Shown: positions 15,419-25,052, counted from the stretch's first letter. The stretch: DNA of 64,000 nucleotides from JBCCGG01 sp039029395 (GCA_039029395.1 JBCCGG010000008.1:62001-126000), one strand, 5' to 3'. Notes: a model not told the origin generated them from the letters alone. A program made the numbers and translations.

Positions 15419-17956
15419 TCACGGCACACATAAGGGGCGAATGTCGTCGGCGACTTGGCGCATATGGGAGGCGTCGAAGGTCCCGCTGTCGGGATCGTCG
15501 TCGTCGCCGCCGGCAAAGCGAACCGCAGTCACGCCGTTGGGCATGAGCAGGACGGAGTTGCCGCCGGAGCCGCTCATGCCTGGGATGGGGGCGATACAGC
15601 CGGCCTGGGATTTTTGCGGCGTGATCCAGAAGGAGCGGAAGTAGCTGACTTCTCCTTGATCGTTCTCCCAGCCCGTTGGATAGGCCATTCCAGGACCCGG
15701 CGCCAGGCTTTCGCGCAGCAGCCCGGCATGGAGGATCTGTTCCCCTTCGTGGCGGCCCTGGTTGCGGATCAGACGCTCGATCTTGGCGATGTCATCGAGG
15801 GTGACAAAGGCGCCGACAGCCATCAGCGGCAAACCCGCGTCGCCGGCCTCTTCCAGCGAGTGCTGAGCCGGCAGATGATGAATGCCGATTGGCTGGAACA
15901 CTTCGTCGTTCATCATCTGCCACAGGTGCACATCGGGGCCTTCCTTGGATTTCAAGAAGGAGTCCATGGCCGCGCCCAGCACGAAGGGCGTTGAGTTGAC
16001 ATAGCGAAAGACTTCGCCCGGTCCCCAGGGATAGTTGCCGATGGCCGATATGGCGTTCAGTTTCTCTTGCGCCGAAGGCGCACGCCAATAGGCCATTTCA
16101 TTGTCCGAGAACCCGGCATCCACGTAGTGTGTCACACGGGTTGGCTCCACGTCGCCAACTCCGGTTACCATAGAAAGCGCGTGCTCGAAGGTTACGTCCT
16201 TCCAGCCGTCGTGTTCGGCGTCGATCTCCACATAGTCGGTAATTTGCAGATCGAGCACCTCGGCGCCATACTTCTCCGCCAGCCGCAGCAGGCTGAGAAA
16301 ACCGGCGAGGGATTTGGTGACGGAGAAAACCCCGTGGCGCATTTCCCGGCAATAGGGATAGGGGCCAGTGCGTGTCCGGCAGGCCGTGCCATAGACCTCG
16401 CCGTCGAGAATCAGCGCGCTGTGGGAGATCTTCGGCCGAATGGCGGTACCGTCGAAGGGTGCGACGAGCGCGGCACCGTATCGCGCTTCCAAGTCGCTCC
16501 ACGGACGGATCTCGACCTGATCCGCCAACTCTTGCTCAAAGTCGCTGATGACCTCGGCCCGACGGTCGATCCGCTTCGGCTCGTAGGTAAGCGCGGCTTG
16601 CCCCCAAAGATCGGAGTGACTGCGGGAGGTGGCCTCCTTCACGACCTGGAAGCGGAGCGGCGAGACCTCTTCGTCATTGAACAGAAAGGTTGCCAGCCCA
16701 TTGCGGCCGCCGCCGCTCTGGGGATCGGTCAGCAGAAAGGGAAAGGAGGCACGGGACCAGCCGTTGTCGCCGGGCTCGGACCAAACGCGACCAGGCTCGA
16801 GGATGATGTTCCAATGCGCACCGTCTCTCCAGGTCTCGAGAATGCCCCGATCGCGCGGCATCAGGCGATTGCCGTGGCTGACGAAGTCGACCGAAAACCG
16901 CGGAAACGCGCCGTAATCGGATGCTCCGCGACTGCCCGCCGGGCGCCCCAAAACCTTCGAGCTTCCGACGCTCAAAGTACCTTCAAAGGCGTGGAGAGCC
17001 GGGGCGGCCTCGCCCAGTGGCATGAAGTAGGCATTGTGCAGAGGGTCTTCGCCGAGGTTGCGGCTCATTTGGACATCCCAGAAGGCCAGCTTATCCCGAG
17101 CTGCCGCCGGATCCGGCGCCAGTATCTCGACGGGCGCTTGCGGTGCCAGCGACGGGTCATCCCATCTGATCGCGCGCGACCACTCCGCGCCGTTACCCCA
17201 ATCGAAGATGGCAGTCATCGTGCCGTCGTCTTTGAGGCTCGCATTGATGGTGCCCCAAACCAATTCCAGGTTCAGTTCTCCCTCTTCGATGTCCACGCTG
17301 ATGCGCGACCATCTTGGATTGTCGGGAAAGAATAGATTTGGACCGAAGGCGTAAATCACCTCCGCGCGTGATCCTTCGACCGTTTCGACGATTATCAAGT
17401 AATCCCGCCAAATGAAGCTGCCAAACCAGGCGCCCACGAAAGCGGCATAGGGTTCTGCCTCCGTCGGGTCCGGCGGTTGAATGTGCAGATCCGCCGGCAA
17501 AGGGATATCCGGATTGGGCCTAAAGTCTGGGCCGGGGTTGTCGCTTGGATCCGTGGTATCGCCAGCTTCGACGATTTCATAGAAGTCGCGATTGATGCCC
17601 CCACCCCAATCGATGAAGTAGCGCCCCGCGTCAAACAGAAAGCGACCACAGTAAATGTTGTCGGGATCGATGTCCCAAAAGCAAAGGCGGTCACCCTCTT
17701 CGTCGAGACTCCAATGACTGGGAACCCGAAATCCACGCAAGGGATCGAACTCGGCCGTGCCGTCCTCTGCGAGATAGCGCCCGGCGAGAGGCTCGCCACG
17801 GTGGTGAAACACTAGGGTGTTTCCGATGAGACGGTCGCGGATTTCGGCGGCGCTCAGAGGGGTCGGTTCTTCGGCGGCACCGGCGCACTTAAGGAAGGGC
17901 AGGCAAAGGACGACAAAAAGCAAGCCAAGCCGAATCGCGAGATTGCCTTTTGCCAC
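15419..17956 (-). CDS. Secreted serine hydrolase (class C beta-lactamase fold) with two extra N-terminal domains
   Basis: 845 residues from a GTG chosen because it precedes the signal peptide (RLGLLFVVLCLPFLKCAGA); the frame stays open upstream into the regulator gene. Residues 30-140 form a small domain with a LIGNTL motif and paired cysteines, perhaps DUF995-like. A second beta-rich domain follows at about 170-310. The C-terminal beta-lactamase-related domain has the catalytic serine and lysine in FSVTKS and the tyrosine in RYVNSTPF. Such enzymes cleave peptides, esters or cell-wall amides, with substrate unknown. The class C domain alone is about 350 residues, so the fusion is unusually long. 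Confidence 0.8.
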   Translation of the reverse strand: MAKGNLAIRLGLLFVVLCLPFLKCAGAAEEPTPLSAAEIRDRLIGNTLVFHHRGEPLAGRYLAEDGTAEFDPLRGFRVPSHWSLDEEGDRLCFWDIDPDNIYCGRFLFDAGRYFIDWGGGINRDFYEIVEAGDTTDPSDNPGPDFRPNPDIPLPADLHIQPPDPTEAEPYAAFVGAWFGSFIWRDYLIIVETVEGSRAEVIYAFGPNLFFPDNPRWSRISVDIEEGELNLELVWGTINASLKDDGTMTAIFDWGNGAEWSRAIRWDDPSLAPQAPVEILAPDPAAARDKLAFWDVQMSRNLGEDPLHNAYFMPLGEAAPALHAFEGTLSVGSSKVLGRPAGSRGASDYGAFPRFSVDFVSHGNRLMPRDRGILETWRDGAHWNIILEPGRVWSEPGDNGWSRASFPFLLTDPQSGGGRNGLATFLFNDEEVSPLRFQVVKEATSRSHSDLWGQAALTYEPKRIDRRAEVISDFEQELADQVEIRPWSDLEARYGAALVAPFDGTAIRPKISHSALILDGEVYGTACRTRTGPYPYCREMRHGVFSVTKSLAGFLSLLRLAEKYGAEVLDLQITDYVEIDAEHDGWKDVTFEHALSMVTGVGDVEPTRVTHYVDAGFSDNEMAYWRAPSAQEKLNAISAIGNYPWGPGEVFRYVNSTPFVLGAAMDSFLKSKEGPDVHLWQMMNDEVFQPIGIHHLPAQHSLEEAGDAGLPLMAVGAFVTLDDIAKIERLIRNQGRHEGEQILHAGLLRESLAPGPGMAYPTGWENDQGEVSYFRSFWITPQKSQAGCIAPIPGMSGSGGNSVLLMPNGVTAVRFAGGDDDDPDSGTFDASHMRQVADDIRPLCVP

Positions 17957-18018
17957 TGGTCCCGCACACCCTTCCGAAAGACGTACAACACTTTCCAAGT
18001 ATAGCACGCCTCGCGCGG

Positions 18019-18741
18019 CTAATTGCCGCCCGGTTCGTAGATGTAGCCTGCGCCGCGCACGGTCTTGATCACCTGGGGCTTGCCCGGGTCGTGCTCGATC
18101 TTGCGGCGGATGCGGGCGATGCGCACATCGATCGAGCGGTCGAAGGGCTCTGTCGTGCGGTCGTGGGCGAGCTCGAGCAGCTGGTCGCGGCTCAAGACCC
18201 GGTTCGGGTTGTCGGCGAAAGCCTTGAGCAGGGAGAACTCCAGTGAGGAGAGAAAGACCTCCTTGCCATCCTCGTCGTAAAGCTTCTGGGCCTCGGGGTC
18301 GAGCTTGCACTGGCCGAAGTAGAGCAGCTTGCGCGCCTCCTTGTCGCTCGGCTTCGCTTTGCCCGCCTCGCTGCGCCGCCGCAGCACCGCCTTGACGCGA
18401 GCCAACAGCTCACGCAGATCGACCGGTTTCGGCAGATAGTCGTCGGCACCCATCTCCAGGCCGATGATACGGTCTACCGTCTCGCCCGAGGCGGTCACCA
18501 TGATAACGCCGGCCGCCGTGGCCTCGCGCAAGTGGCGTGCCAGAGATAGACCGTCCTCGCCCGGCATGGTGATGTCGAGCAGCGCCAGGTCGAAGGGTTC
18601 GTCCGCCTCGACCAGGGCGCGCAAGGCCGCGCCGTCGGCCAGCGCGGTGGTCTTGTAGCCCTTGAGGCTCAGGTATTCGCGCAGGGTCTCGCGAACGTCG
18701 GTCTCGTCATCGACGATGACGATGTGTTCTGGCTCGCTCAT
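18019..18741 (-). CDS. OmpR-family response regulator
   Basis: 240 residues starting at the ATG with GAGGAG seven bases upstream. The receiver domain has the acidic pair DDE near residue 12, the phospho-acceptor in LALLDITMPG, a threonine in MVTASG and the lysine in LPKPVD. The C-terminal winged-helix DNA-binding domain ends in IRRKIEHDPGKPQVIKTVRGAGYIY. It follows the hybrid kinase by 25 bp on the same strand, so the kinase is its likely partner. Target genes are not evident. Confidence 0.94.
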   Translation of the reverse strand: MSEPEHIVIVDDETDVRETLREYLSLKGYKTTALADGAALRALVEADEPFDLALLDITMPGEDGLSLARHLREATAAGVIMVTASGETVDRIIGLEMGADDYLPKPVDLRELLARVKAVLRRRSEAGKAKPSDKEARKLLYFGQCKLDPEAQKLYDEDGKEVFLSSLEFSLLKAFADNPNRVLSRDQLLELAHDRTTEPFDRSIDVRIARIRRKIEHDPGKPQVIKTVRGAGYIYEPGGN

Positions 18742-18766
18742 GACAGGACTCCTCAAGCGTCTTCTA

Positions 18767-21700
18767 TCAAGCCTGGTGGCGGCGCACCAGGAGATCGATC
18801 AGCTCGACCACGTCCTCCGGCGTGATCGGCTTCTCCAAGAACGGCCGTTCGGTCGAATCGAGGAAGGCCTTGACCCCGGGGCCCAAGGTATCCCCGGTGA
18901 TGAAGGCCAGGCGGTCGACGTGGTCCGGGTTCTGCCGGCTGAGCGCCCGGTAAAAGCTCGGGCCGTCCATCTCGGGCATGCGGTAATCGCTCAAGATAAC
19001 GTCGAAGTGGGTCTTCGCCAGCATGGCAAGGGCCTGCTTGCCGGAGCGGGCGACCTCGGTGACGTGGCCCTCGTACTCCAGGATCTCGCCGATGATCTCG
19101 CCGACGAACTGATCGTCGTCGACCACCAGGACCCTGAGGCAGCCTGGCGCGACCGCGCCCTCGCTGTCGGCCGGTCGGGCCGGTTGGGGCGGACCGCTGA
19201 CCGGCAGGCGCATCGCAAAAACGGCGCCGGGGCCGGGCTCGGTCTCGAGCGTCAAGGTGCCGCCGTGGGACTCGACGACCCGGTGGCAGATCGCCAGGCC
19301 CATGCCGGTCCCGGTGCCGACTTCCTTGGTGGTGAAGAGCGGATCGAAGATGCGGTTTCTCAGCTCCTTCGGTACGCCGGGCCCGTTGTCCTTGACCTTG
19401 ACCACGACCCGGGCGGTGGCGTGGTCATAGGCCGCGGTAACGCGCAGCTTGCGCGCGCCCTCGGTCTCCTGAAGGGCGTGCTGGGCATTGACGATCAGGT
19501 TGGTCATCACCTGGCGCAGCTGTCCGGGATCGGCGGTTACCGTCGGCAGATCCTCGGCCAGGCGCAGGGAGGCCTCGATGTCCGAGGAACGCAGGAAATA
19601 GGCGGTAACGTCGAGCGCCTCCTCAATCACCTCGGCGAGGTCGACACTGCGGCTTTCGAGCGGGTCCTGGCGGGCCATGGCCAGGAAGCTCTTGACGATG
19701 CGCGCGCAGCGGTTGGCGGCATCGCCAATTCGGCTCGCGCGTTCGACCAGGTCGGCGTCGGCCGAGGTCTCCTTGAGCAGCAGGGCCTGGCCGACCAGCA
19801 CCGAGAGCGGATTGTTCAGCTCGTGGGACACGCCGGCCAAGAGCTCCCCGAGCGCGCTTAGCTTTTCGCTCTGGTAGAGCATCTCGCGCTGCCGGGCGAG
19901 CTCGGCTTCGGCCGCCTTGCGCTCGGTCAGGTCGACCAGGTTGGAGACGATGACCGGCTCGCCACGGTACTCGATCATCCGCGCCGACATGGCACAGGGA
20001 AACTCCTGACCGTCAGCCTTGCGGTAGCGGATCTCCAACCCGTCGACCGCGCCGCCGTTGACCTCCAGCAGCTTGAGGTAGGCTTTGCGGTCTTCAGGAT
20101 CGGCCCAGCGGCCGATAACGCTGGCGCCCTCTTGAGACCTGTCGTAGCCGAGCAGCGCGCCCGCCGCGGGACTCTCGTAAATGATGACGCCGTCGTCGAT
20201 TCGGTTCATGGTCACCGGCAACGGGCAGGCATTGAGCACCCGGCGCACCAGCTCCTCGCGCTCGCGCAGGGCCAGCTCCATCTCGCGCCGCTCGGAGAGG
20301 TCGACGATGCTCGAGACCACGACCTGTTGCTCCTGGTGCTCGGCAACCCGTGCCGAGACGGCGGCCCAGAAGGTCGAGCCGTCGGCGCGTCTGAGCTCCA
20401 TCTCCACGTTGTCGACCGCGCCGCCGCCGGCCTTGAGTCGCGCCAGATAGCTGTCCCGGTCCTCCGGATGGACGTAGACCGATAGCCGCTCCTCCGGGCT
20501 CAGCTTGGTGGCGTCCCGGCCGAGCAGTTCCTGGCAGGCCGGACTTTCGTAGATCACCTGGCCACTGTCGGGCTGCCACATGCGCACCGGCAGGGGACAG
20601 GCTTCCAGGATGCGCCGTACCAGCCCCTCGCTGTCGCGCAGGGCCTGCTCCATCGCCTTACGCTCGGTGATGTCGCGCCAGGTCGAAACGAAGCCCCCTT
20701 GGCGGGTCGGCCTGTGGCTGTAATCGAACCAGCGGTCGTCCGCGGCGCGGAACTCCTCGTGGCGGGCGATGCCGCGCTGGGCCATTTGGCTGGACAGCCA
20801 TTCTTCGATTCCGCCGGCGGCGGCGGTGAAGAAGCCGCGCTCGCCGCGCCGACGGGTCACGTCGGGCCAATAGGCGCCGGGGATCAGAAGGTCGGCGCAG
20901 TCGCTGTTGAAGCTCTTGTATTGGGAGTTGCACAGCACCAGGCGGTTGTTGGCGTCGTAGAGCACCAAGCCCTCGGAGAGCGCCTCGATCGCGTCCTCCA
21001 GGGTCTCGCGGGCTTGGCGCAACTCTTCGCGCCTCAGCATTTGGTCCGACAGGTCGTGGATCACCGAGACCACGACCTCTTCGCCCAGGTGCTCGATGGT
21101 GCGGGCCGCGACCGCGCCTGGAAAAGTCGAGCCGTTGGCCCGGTGAAAGGTGATTTCATAGCCGTCGAGCCGGCGGTCTCGCTCCAGGCGGGCTTTCAGT
21201 GCCGCGGCATCCTCGGGCGCGCTATAACAGAGCGCGGCCCAGGTGCTCGGCGCCTGGTCCTGGCGCTCGCCCAATAGTGCCCTTGTGGCGGGGCTTTCGT
21301 AGATCACCGTGTCGTCGGCGGCCCGGGTCATGGCGAGCGGCACCGGGCAGGCCTCGACGACCGGTCGGACCAGAGCTTCGATCTGGTCGTCCAAAGTCTC
21401 GGTCTCGACAGCAGCGATTAGACAGCCGACGATCTCAACCTCGCCTTCGCCGCGGGCGACCAGGCGGCGTTCCTCTTTGAACCGTTGGTAGGCGCCGTCC
21501 TTGGCGCGTAGGCGATAGTTGCCGACCGCCACACGATCCCGGTCCAAGGCTTCGCTTTTCCGTTTGCGATGGATCTGGTCGTCTGGGTGGAACAAGGCCG
21601 CCAGGCTCTTGCCGCCAGAAATCAGATCGGCCGGTCGATGGCCGCACAGAATCTCTAGATTGGCGCTGACGTACTTTAATGGTTGTGCGGGCGTGTTTGC

Positions 21701-21784
21701 GGCTACGTAGAAGATCACCGGGGCGTGCTGGACCGCAAGCTCCAGAAAGGTGTGTTCGGACAAATCGGGGGGCTGTATCTGCAT
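18767..21784 (-). CDS. Hybrid sensor histidine kinase with five PAS domains
   Basis: 1005 residues from an ATG with GGAGG upstream; the frame is open about 50 codons earlier but without a good site. Five PAS domains come first, and three of them share the repeat ACPLPV...VIYESPA...LLG, pointing to internal duplication. No transmembrane segment is seen, so sensing is cytoplasmic. The HisKA box is ELLAGVSHELNNPLS. The ATPase domain has NLIVNAQHAL, DNGPGVP and TGTGMGLAICH. A C-terminal receiver domain carries the aspartate in VILSDYRMPEMDG. It probably feeds the OmpR-type regulator directly downstream. Confidence 0.93.
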   Translation of the reverse strand: MQIQPPDLSEHTFLELAVQHAPVIFYVAANTPAQPLKYVSANLEILCGHRPADLISGGKSLAALFHPDDQIHRKRKSEALDRDRVAVGNYRLRAKDGAYQRFKEERRLVARGEGEVEIVGCLIAAVETETLDDQIEALVRPVVEACPVPLAMTRAADDTVIYESPATRALLGERQDQAPSTWAALCYSAPEDAAALKARLERDRRLDGYEITFHRANGSTFPGAVAARTIEHLGEEVVVSVIHDLSDQMLRREELRQARETLEDAIEALSEGLVLYDANNRLVLCNSQYKSFNSDCADLLIPGAYWPDVTRRRGERGFFTAAAGGIEEWLSSQMAQRGIARHEEFRAADDRWFDYSHRPTRQGGFVSTWRDITERKAMEQALRDSEGLVRRILEACPLPVRMWQPDSGQVIYESPACQELLGRDATKLSPEERLSVYVHPEDRDSYLARLKAGGGAVDNVEMELRRADGSTFWAAVSARVAEHQEQQVVVSSIVDLSERREMELALREREELVRRVLNACPLPVTMNRIDDGVIIYESPAAGALLGYDRSQEGASVIGRWADPEDRKAYLKLLEVNGGAVDGLEIRYRKADGQEFPCAMSARMIEYRGEPVIVSNLVDLTERKAAEAELARQREMLYQSEKLSALGELLAGVSHELNNPLSVLVGQALLLKETSADADLVERASRIGDAANRCARIVKSFLAMARQDPLESRSVDLAEVIEEALDVTAYFLRSSDIEASLRLAEDLPTVTADPGQLRQVMTNLIVNAQHALQETEGARKLRVTAAYDHATARVVVKVKDNGPGVPKELRNRIFDPLFTTKEVGTGTGMGLAICHRVVESHGGTLTLETEPGPGAVFAMRLPVSGPPQPARPADSEGAVAPGCLRVLVVDDDQFVGEIIGEILEYEGHVTEVARSGKQALAMLAKTHFDVILSDYRMPEMDGPSFYRALSRQNPDHVDRLAFITGDTLGPGVKAFLDSTERPFLEKPITPEDVVELIDLLVRRHQA

Positions 21785-21962
21785 GCCCGCCTCCGCTCCA
21801 GGACTGAGTGGCTCGACCAATTGGGTCGATAGTCCTGGCAGGATAACACAGCCGGCATGGGAGCTAGAGGCAAATGGACTCCAGGCCGCCGGGCAAGACT
21901 GCTGCGCGGCGGCCTGGAGGGAGGAGTACATTGAAAGTCACTTGGTTCTGCTCGGGCGCCCA

Positions 21963-22262
21963 TCAGAACGCCGAGCGATGGTCAAAGCTGGGGTTCTCCG
22001 CGACCCGACGGGCAAGAAAGGCGATGTCCGAGCGGTGGATGCCGATGTCGGCCAGCTGATGGTCGTCCAGTTCGGACAGAGCATTGATCGAGGCGCGTGC
22101 GCGCATCTTGGTGTGGATCGCCTTGGCGACCTTGCCAGCTACCGCAGACGCTTCCGAGAAAGCCGTGTAGACCGCCTCGCCCACGTAGCTCATGGGTGAG
22201 ACGAAGTGGCCGAAGGGCACGTTGCTGGTGCCCTTGTGACCACCAGAATAGGTCGTAGACAT
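21963..22262 (-). CDS. DUF1127 family small protein
   Basis: 99 residues from an ATG preceded by GGAGA. The C-terminal half has the DUF1127 pattern: a basic helix, then LSELDDHQLADIGIHRSDIAFLARR. The N-terminal half (STTYSGGHKGTSNVPFGHF) is an unfamiliar extension. DUF1127 proteins are small cytoplasmic proteins linked in other alphaproteobacteria to stress, RNA-related and phosphate responses. It is one of two such genes in tandem here. Confidence 0.85.
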   Translation of the reverse strand: MSTTYSGGHKGTSNVPFGHFVSPMSYVGEAVYTAFSEASAVAGKVAKAIHTKMRARASINALSELDDHQLADIGIHRSDIAFLARRVAENPSFDHRSAF

Positions 22263-22384
22263 TGATGGTCTCCTTCGAGTCTTGTGTCTAACCCTGCGAC
22301 CGAACCTTTCCGTCGCAGGTGCCATTGCCCTCAAGGTGGGGCCGCTATATGTCCGCGGAATGTCGCGGTGCCGGCCTTTTGGTT

Positions 22385-22609
22385 TCAATTATGTCCGCCG
22401 TAGCGCCGGGCCAGGCGCTGGGCGATCACTGGAATCTGGTCGCGCACCACGCCGATGTCCGCCAGGGTGCGGTCATCGAGGGCGCTGAGCATGGCAATGG
22501 TCCGCGCCTCGCTGCGTTGCCGCCGGCGCGCCGCGATGAGCCTGCTGACAGCGGCAAGCAACCAAGAGCGCCGTGCCCGGGCACCGATTGTCTTGCTCTG
22601 TCCAAACAT
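22385..22609 (-). CDS. DUF1127 family small protein
   Basis: 74 residues from an ATG with GGAGG nine bases upstream. An arginine-rich helix leads into the conserved motif LSALDDRTLADIGVVRDQIPVIAQRLARR. It lies 122 bp upstream of the other DUF1127 gene and 14 bp downstream of an unknown small gene, all on the same strand. Confidence 0.88.
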   Translation of the reverse strand: MFGQSKTIGARARRSWLLAAVSRLIAARRRQRSEARTIAMLSALDDRTLADIGVVRDQIPVIAQRLARRYGGHN

Positions 22610-22623
22610 GATTCCCGGCCTCC

Positions 22624-22896
22624 TTAGTTCAGTTTCACCAGGGCGCGGTCGCAGGCACCGACGATCTGCGTGAGGAATCGCTCCCGGTGGTCGCTTGGCA
22701 TGTCGCCTTGCTCGGAGACGAAGGTTGCGTAGGCGCGAATCGCAGAAAGCTCGCGGCGCAGTTGCTCGCTTGGGGCCGGCGCCCGGCAGGTGGCCGGCGT
22801 GGCGGGGCCAGCGGGCACCTTGGGCCACGCGGCGAAGACCTGGCGCAGAGCTTTGCTGAAGCCTTTGCCGAAATTCAGCGATGATCCATAGGTCAT
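22624..22896 (-). CDS. Small hypothetical protein next to the DUF1127 genes
   Basis: 90 residues from an ATG with GAGGAT upstream. No family is recognised. The N-terminus (YGSSLNFGKGFSKALRQVF) is a short amphipathic helix, a proline-alanine linker follows, and the C-terminal half is a predicted helical pair (ELSAIRAYATFVSEQG, then FLTQIVGACDRALVKLN). It is co-directional with the glutaminase upstream (17-bp gap) and the DUF1127 genes downstream, so it may be co-transcribed with them. Confidence 0.7.
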   Translation of the reverse strand: MTYGSSLNFGKGFSKALRQVFAAWPKVPAGPATPATCRAPAPSEQLRRELSAIRAYATFVSEQGDMPSDHRERFLTQIVGACDRALVKLN

Positions 22897-22913
22897 GATT
22901 CTATCCTCTTCAC

Positions 22914-24953
22914 TCACGCCGCCTTGCTGGGCGCACGTTCGGTCTTGCTTCGACAAGTGCCGCCATTGGCCTGGAGCAAGGCCACGACCTCCGCGCGGCC
23001 GTGTCTGATGGCATCGTCGAGCGGTGTGTTGTTCCAGCGGTCCCGGGGGTTAACCGCGACCCCGTGGGCGATGAAGACGCGCACCACCTCGCTGCGCCCC
23101 TCGGCGGCAGCCAGATGCATTGCGGTGCGCTGGTCGTAGTCCGCCGATTCGAGCGAGACTCCCTGGGCCACCAGGCGCCGGATCGCGGCGAGGTCGCCCT
23201 GGCTGGCGGCCCAGATCAGCTCGTCCGTCTTGGGCGAATCGATCACGGCCGTGGTCGCCGGGCGTTGGCCGACGTCGCTTGGTGCGCTTGTCGTCTGGCC
23301 GCGCCGGGCGCCGGCGCGCTCGAGCAAGGCAATCGTCTCCGCGTGGCCCTGCAAAGCGGCGTCGTCCAAGGGCGTGCCGCCCCAGCGGTCTTTTGGGCTG
23401 AGCGAACGCGGCGCCTGAGCGATGTAGAACTCCACGACGTCAAGCTGGTTCTCGGCCGCCGCCAGGTGGAGCGGCGTGCGCAAGTCGTAGTCCTTGCAGG
23501 CCAAGTCCGCGCCGCGCCGCGCCTGGTCTTGCATGGCGCCCAGATCGCCTTTGCTGGCGGCCCAAATCATCTCGTTTACCCGGCGCGCCTTGAGCTGCAT
23601 GGGGTTGAGACGGGGATCGCGCTTAGTGGAATTGCCGGTCAGGTTGTCGTAGTTGTGGAAGTTGAAGCTCTCCACCAAGCGGCGACAGAAGGCCAGGCCG
23701 CGCACGGAGTTGCCGTGGGTGTCCAGACGCGGCGACCAGGTGCAGATGCCCATCACGTTGGGCACCACGATCATGATCACGCCCGAGACGCCGCTCTTGG
23801 CCGGCAGGCCGATGGTGAAGGCAAACTCGCCGGAATAGTCGTACATGCCGCTGGACGACATCATGGAAAGGCAGTTGCGCACGGTCTCCGTGCTCAGCAC
23901 CCTTTTGCCGGTGACCGCGCAGATGCCGCCGTTAGCCAAGGTCGCCGCGATCACCGACATCATCCGGGCATTGAGCTCGATCGCGCAGCACTGGGTGTAA
24001 AATTCCAGCACGTCGTGCAGATCCGCGCCCTCGGGGAAAGCGTTTTTCTCGCGCATGTAGTAGGCCTGGGCGAAGTTGCGGTCCGCGGTCTCCCGCTCGG
24101 ACAGAAAGACCGAGGTGGAGAAGCGCGGCAACTCGCCGCCGCACAGCGCCTGCCAGTGCGCCATCACGCTATCGAAGCGCCGGCCGGACCAGCCGCGCAG
24201 GTCCAGGCCCTCGGCCGCGCCCTGGGACATCAGGCGCCGCTTTTCGGTCAGGCCGATCAAGGCGCAACTCATGATGCCGCCGGCGTTGATCATGGGGTTA
24301 TGGGGCCGATTGGCCTTGTCCAGGCCAAGCTCGTTGAAGGACTTGCCGCTTGGCTCGTGGCCAATCGCATGGTGCACCGCCTCGGGGCCGTGCTCCTCCA
24401 GGGCGAGACAATAGCTGATCGCCTTCGAGGTCGACTGCACGGTGAAAAAGTGCTCGGCGTCGCCCTGGGCAAAGCGCTGACCGTCGATGGTGCAGAGCGC
24501 GACGCCATAGCGTTCGGCCTCGGGCCCTTCGACTTTAAGCTGAGGGATGTAGTCGGCCGGCGCGCCGTCGCGCACCTGACGGGTCTCCTCGTAGATGTCC
24601 GTGACGCTGTCGCAGAAGCCACGAAAGTCGGGGATCACCATGCGGCCTTGCAGGGCGCGCTCGACCAAGAGGATGTTGTGGCGAATCGCCTGGCAGAATT
24701 GATCCCGGGGAATTCTCACCCTGGTTTCCAACTCCTCGGTCGGCAGGGCGGCTTCGGCGTAGCCTTCCAGCGCCGAGATGCTCTCGCGGATCCGCTGATC
24801 GTCCCGCGCCAGGCCGACCTCGGCCAGCACCTGCTCGAAGTCCCGGGGCAGGATCGCGCGGTCGTTGTCGTAATCGAGCGAGCGGAAAAGCCGCTCCTCG
24901 CGCTGATCGATGGCGCTCGCCAATTTGTCGGACAGCTGCTTCACGTTAGACAT
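22914..24953 (-). CDS. glsA: Glutaminase with EF-hand-like N-terminus and C-terminal ankyrin repeats
   Basis: 679 residues. Residues 1-120 are helical and contain an EF-hand-like loop (D27, D29, D31, D38). The glutaminase domain, about 130-420, has the catalytic S174-x-x-K177 (QSTSKAIS) and NPMINAGGIMSCALI. From about residue 450 to the end there are two pairs of ankyrin repeats (TPLHLAAAENQLDVVEFYI, TAMHLAAAEGRSEVVRVFI and shorter copies). The enzyme turns glutamine into glutamate and ammonia. Bacterial glutaminases are usually about 300 residues; this layout is that of animal kidney-type glutaminase. The start at 24953 is the first ATG that keeps the whole helical domain. Confidence 0.93.
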   Translation of the reverse strand: MSNVKQLSDKLASAIDQREERLFRSLDYDNDRAILPRDFEQVLAEVGLARDDQRIRESISALEGYAEAALPTEELETRVRIPRDQFCQAIRHNILLVERALQGRMVIPDFRGFCDSVTDIYEETRQVRDGAPADYIPQLKVEGPEAERYGVALCTIDGQRFAQGDAEHFFTVQSTSKAISYCLALEEHGPEAVHHAIGHEPSGKSFNELGLDKANRPHNPMINAGGIMSCALIGLTEKRRLMSQGAAEGLDLRGWSGRRFDSVMAHWQALCGGELPRFSTSVFLSERETADRNFAQAYYMREKNAFPEGADLHDVLEFYTQCCAIELNARMMSVIAATLANGGICAVTGKRVLSTETVRNCLSMMSSSGMYDYSGEFAFTIGLPAKSGVSGVIMIVVPNVMGICTWSPRLDTHGNSVRGLAFCRRLVESFNFHNYDNLTGNSTKRDPRLNPMQLKARRVNEMIWAASKGDLGAMQDQARRGADLACKDYDLRTPLHLAAAENQLDVVEFYIAQAPRSLSPKDRWGGTPLDDAALQGHAETIALLERAGARRGQTTSAPSDVGQRPATTAVIDSPKTDELIWAASQGDLAAIRRLVAQGVSLESADYDQRTAMHLAAAEGRSEVVRVFIAHGVAVNPRDRWNNTPLDDAIRHGRAEVVALLQANGGTCRSKTERAPSKAA

Positions 24954-25052
24954 GGCACGACATCCTTCTGCAACGTGGCGGCCGGGCCGCCGGTCTCGAT
25001 GTCGTTTAGGTAGGTGGAGCAAATGTCCAGCCTGTGTCGTTCAAGGGTTTTG

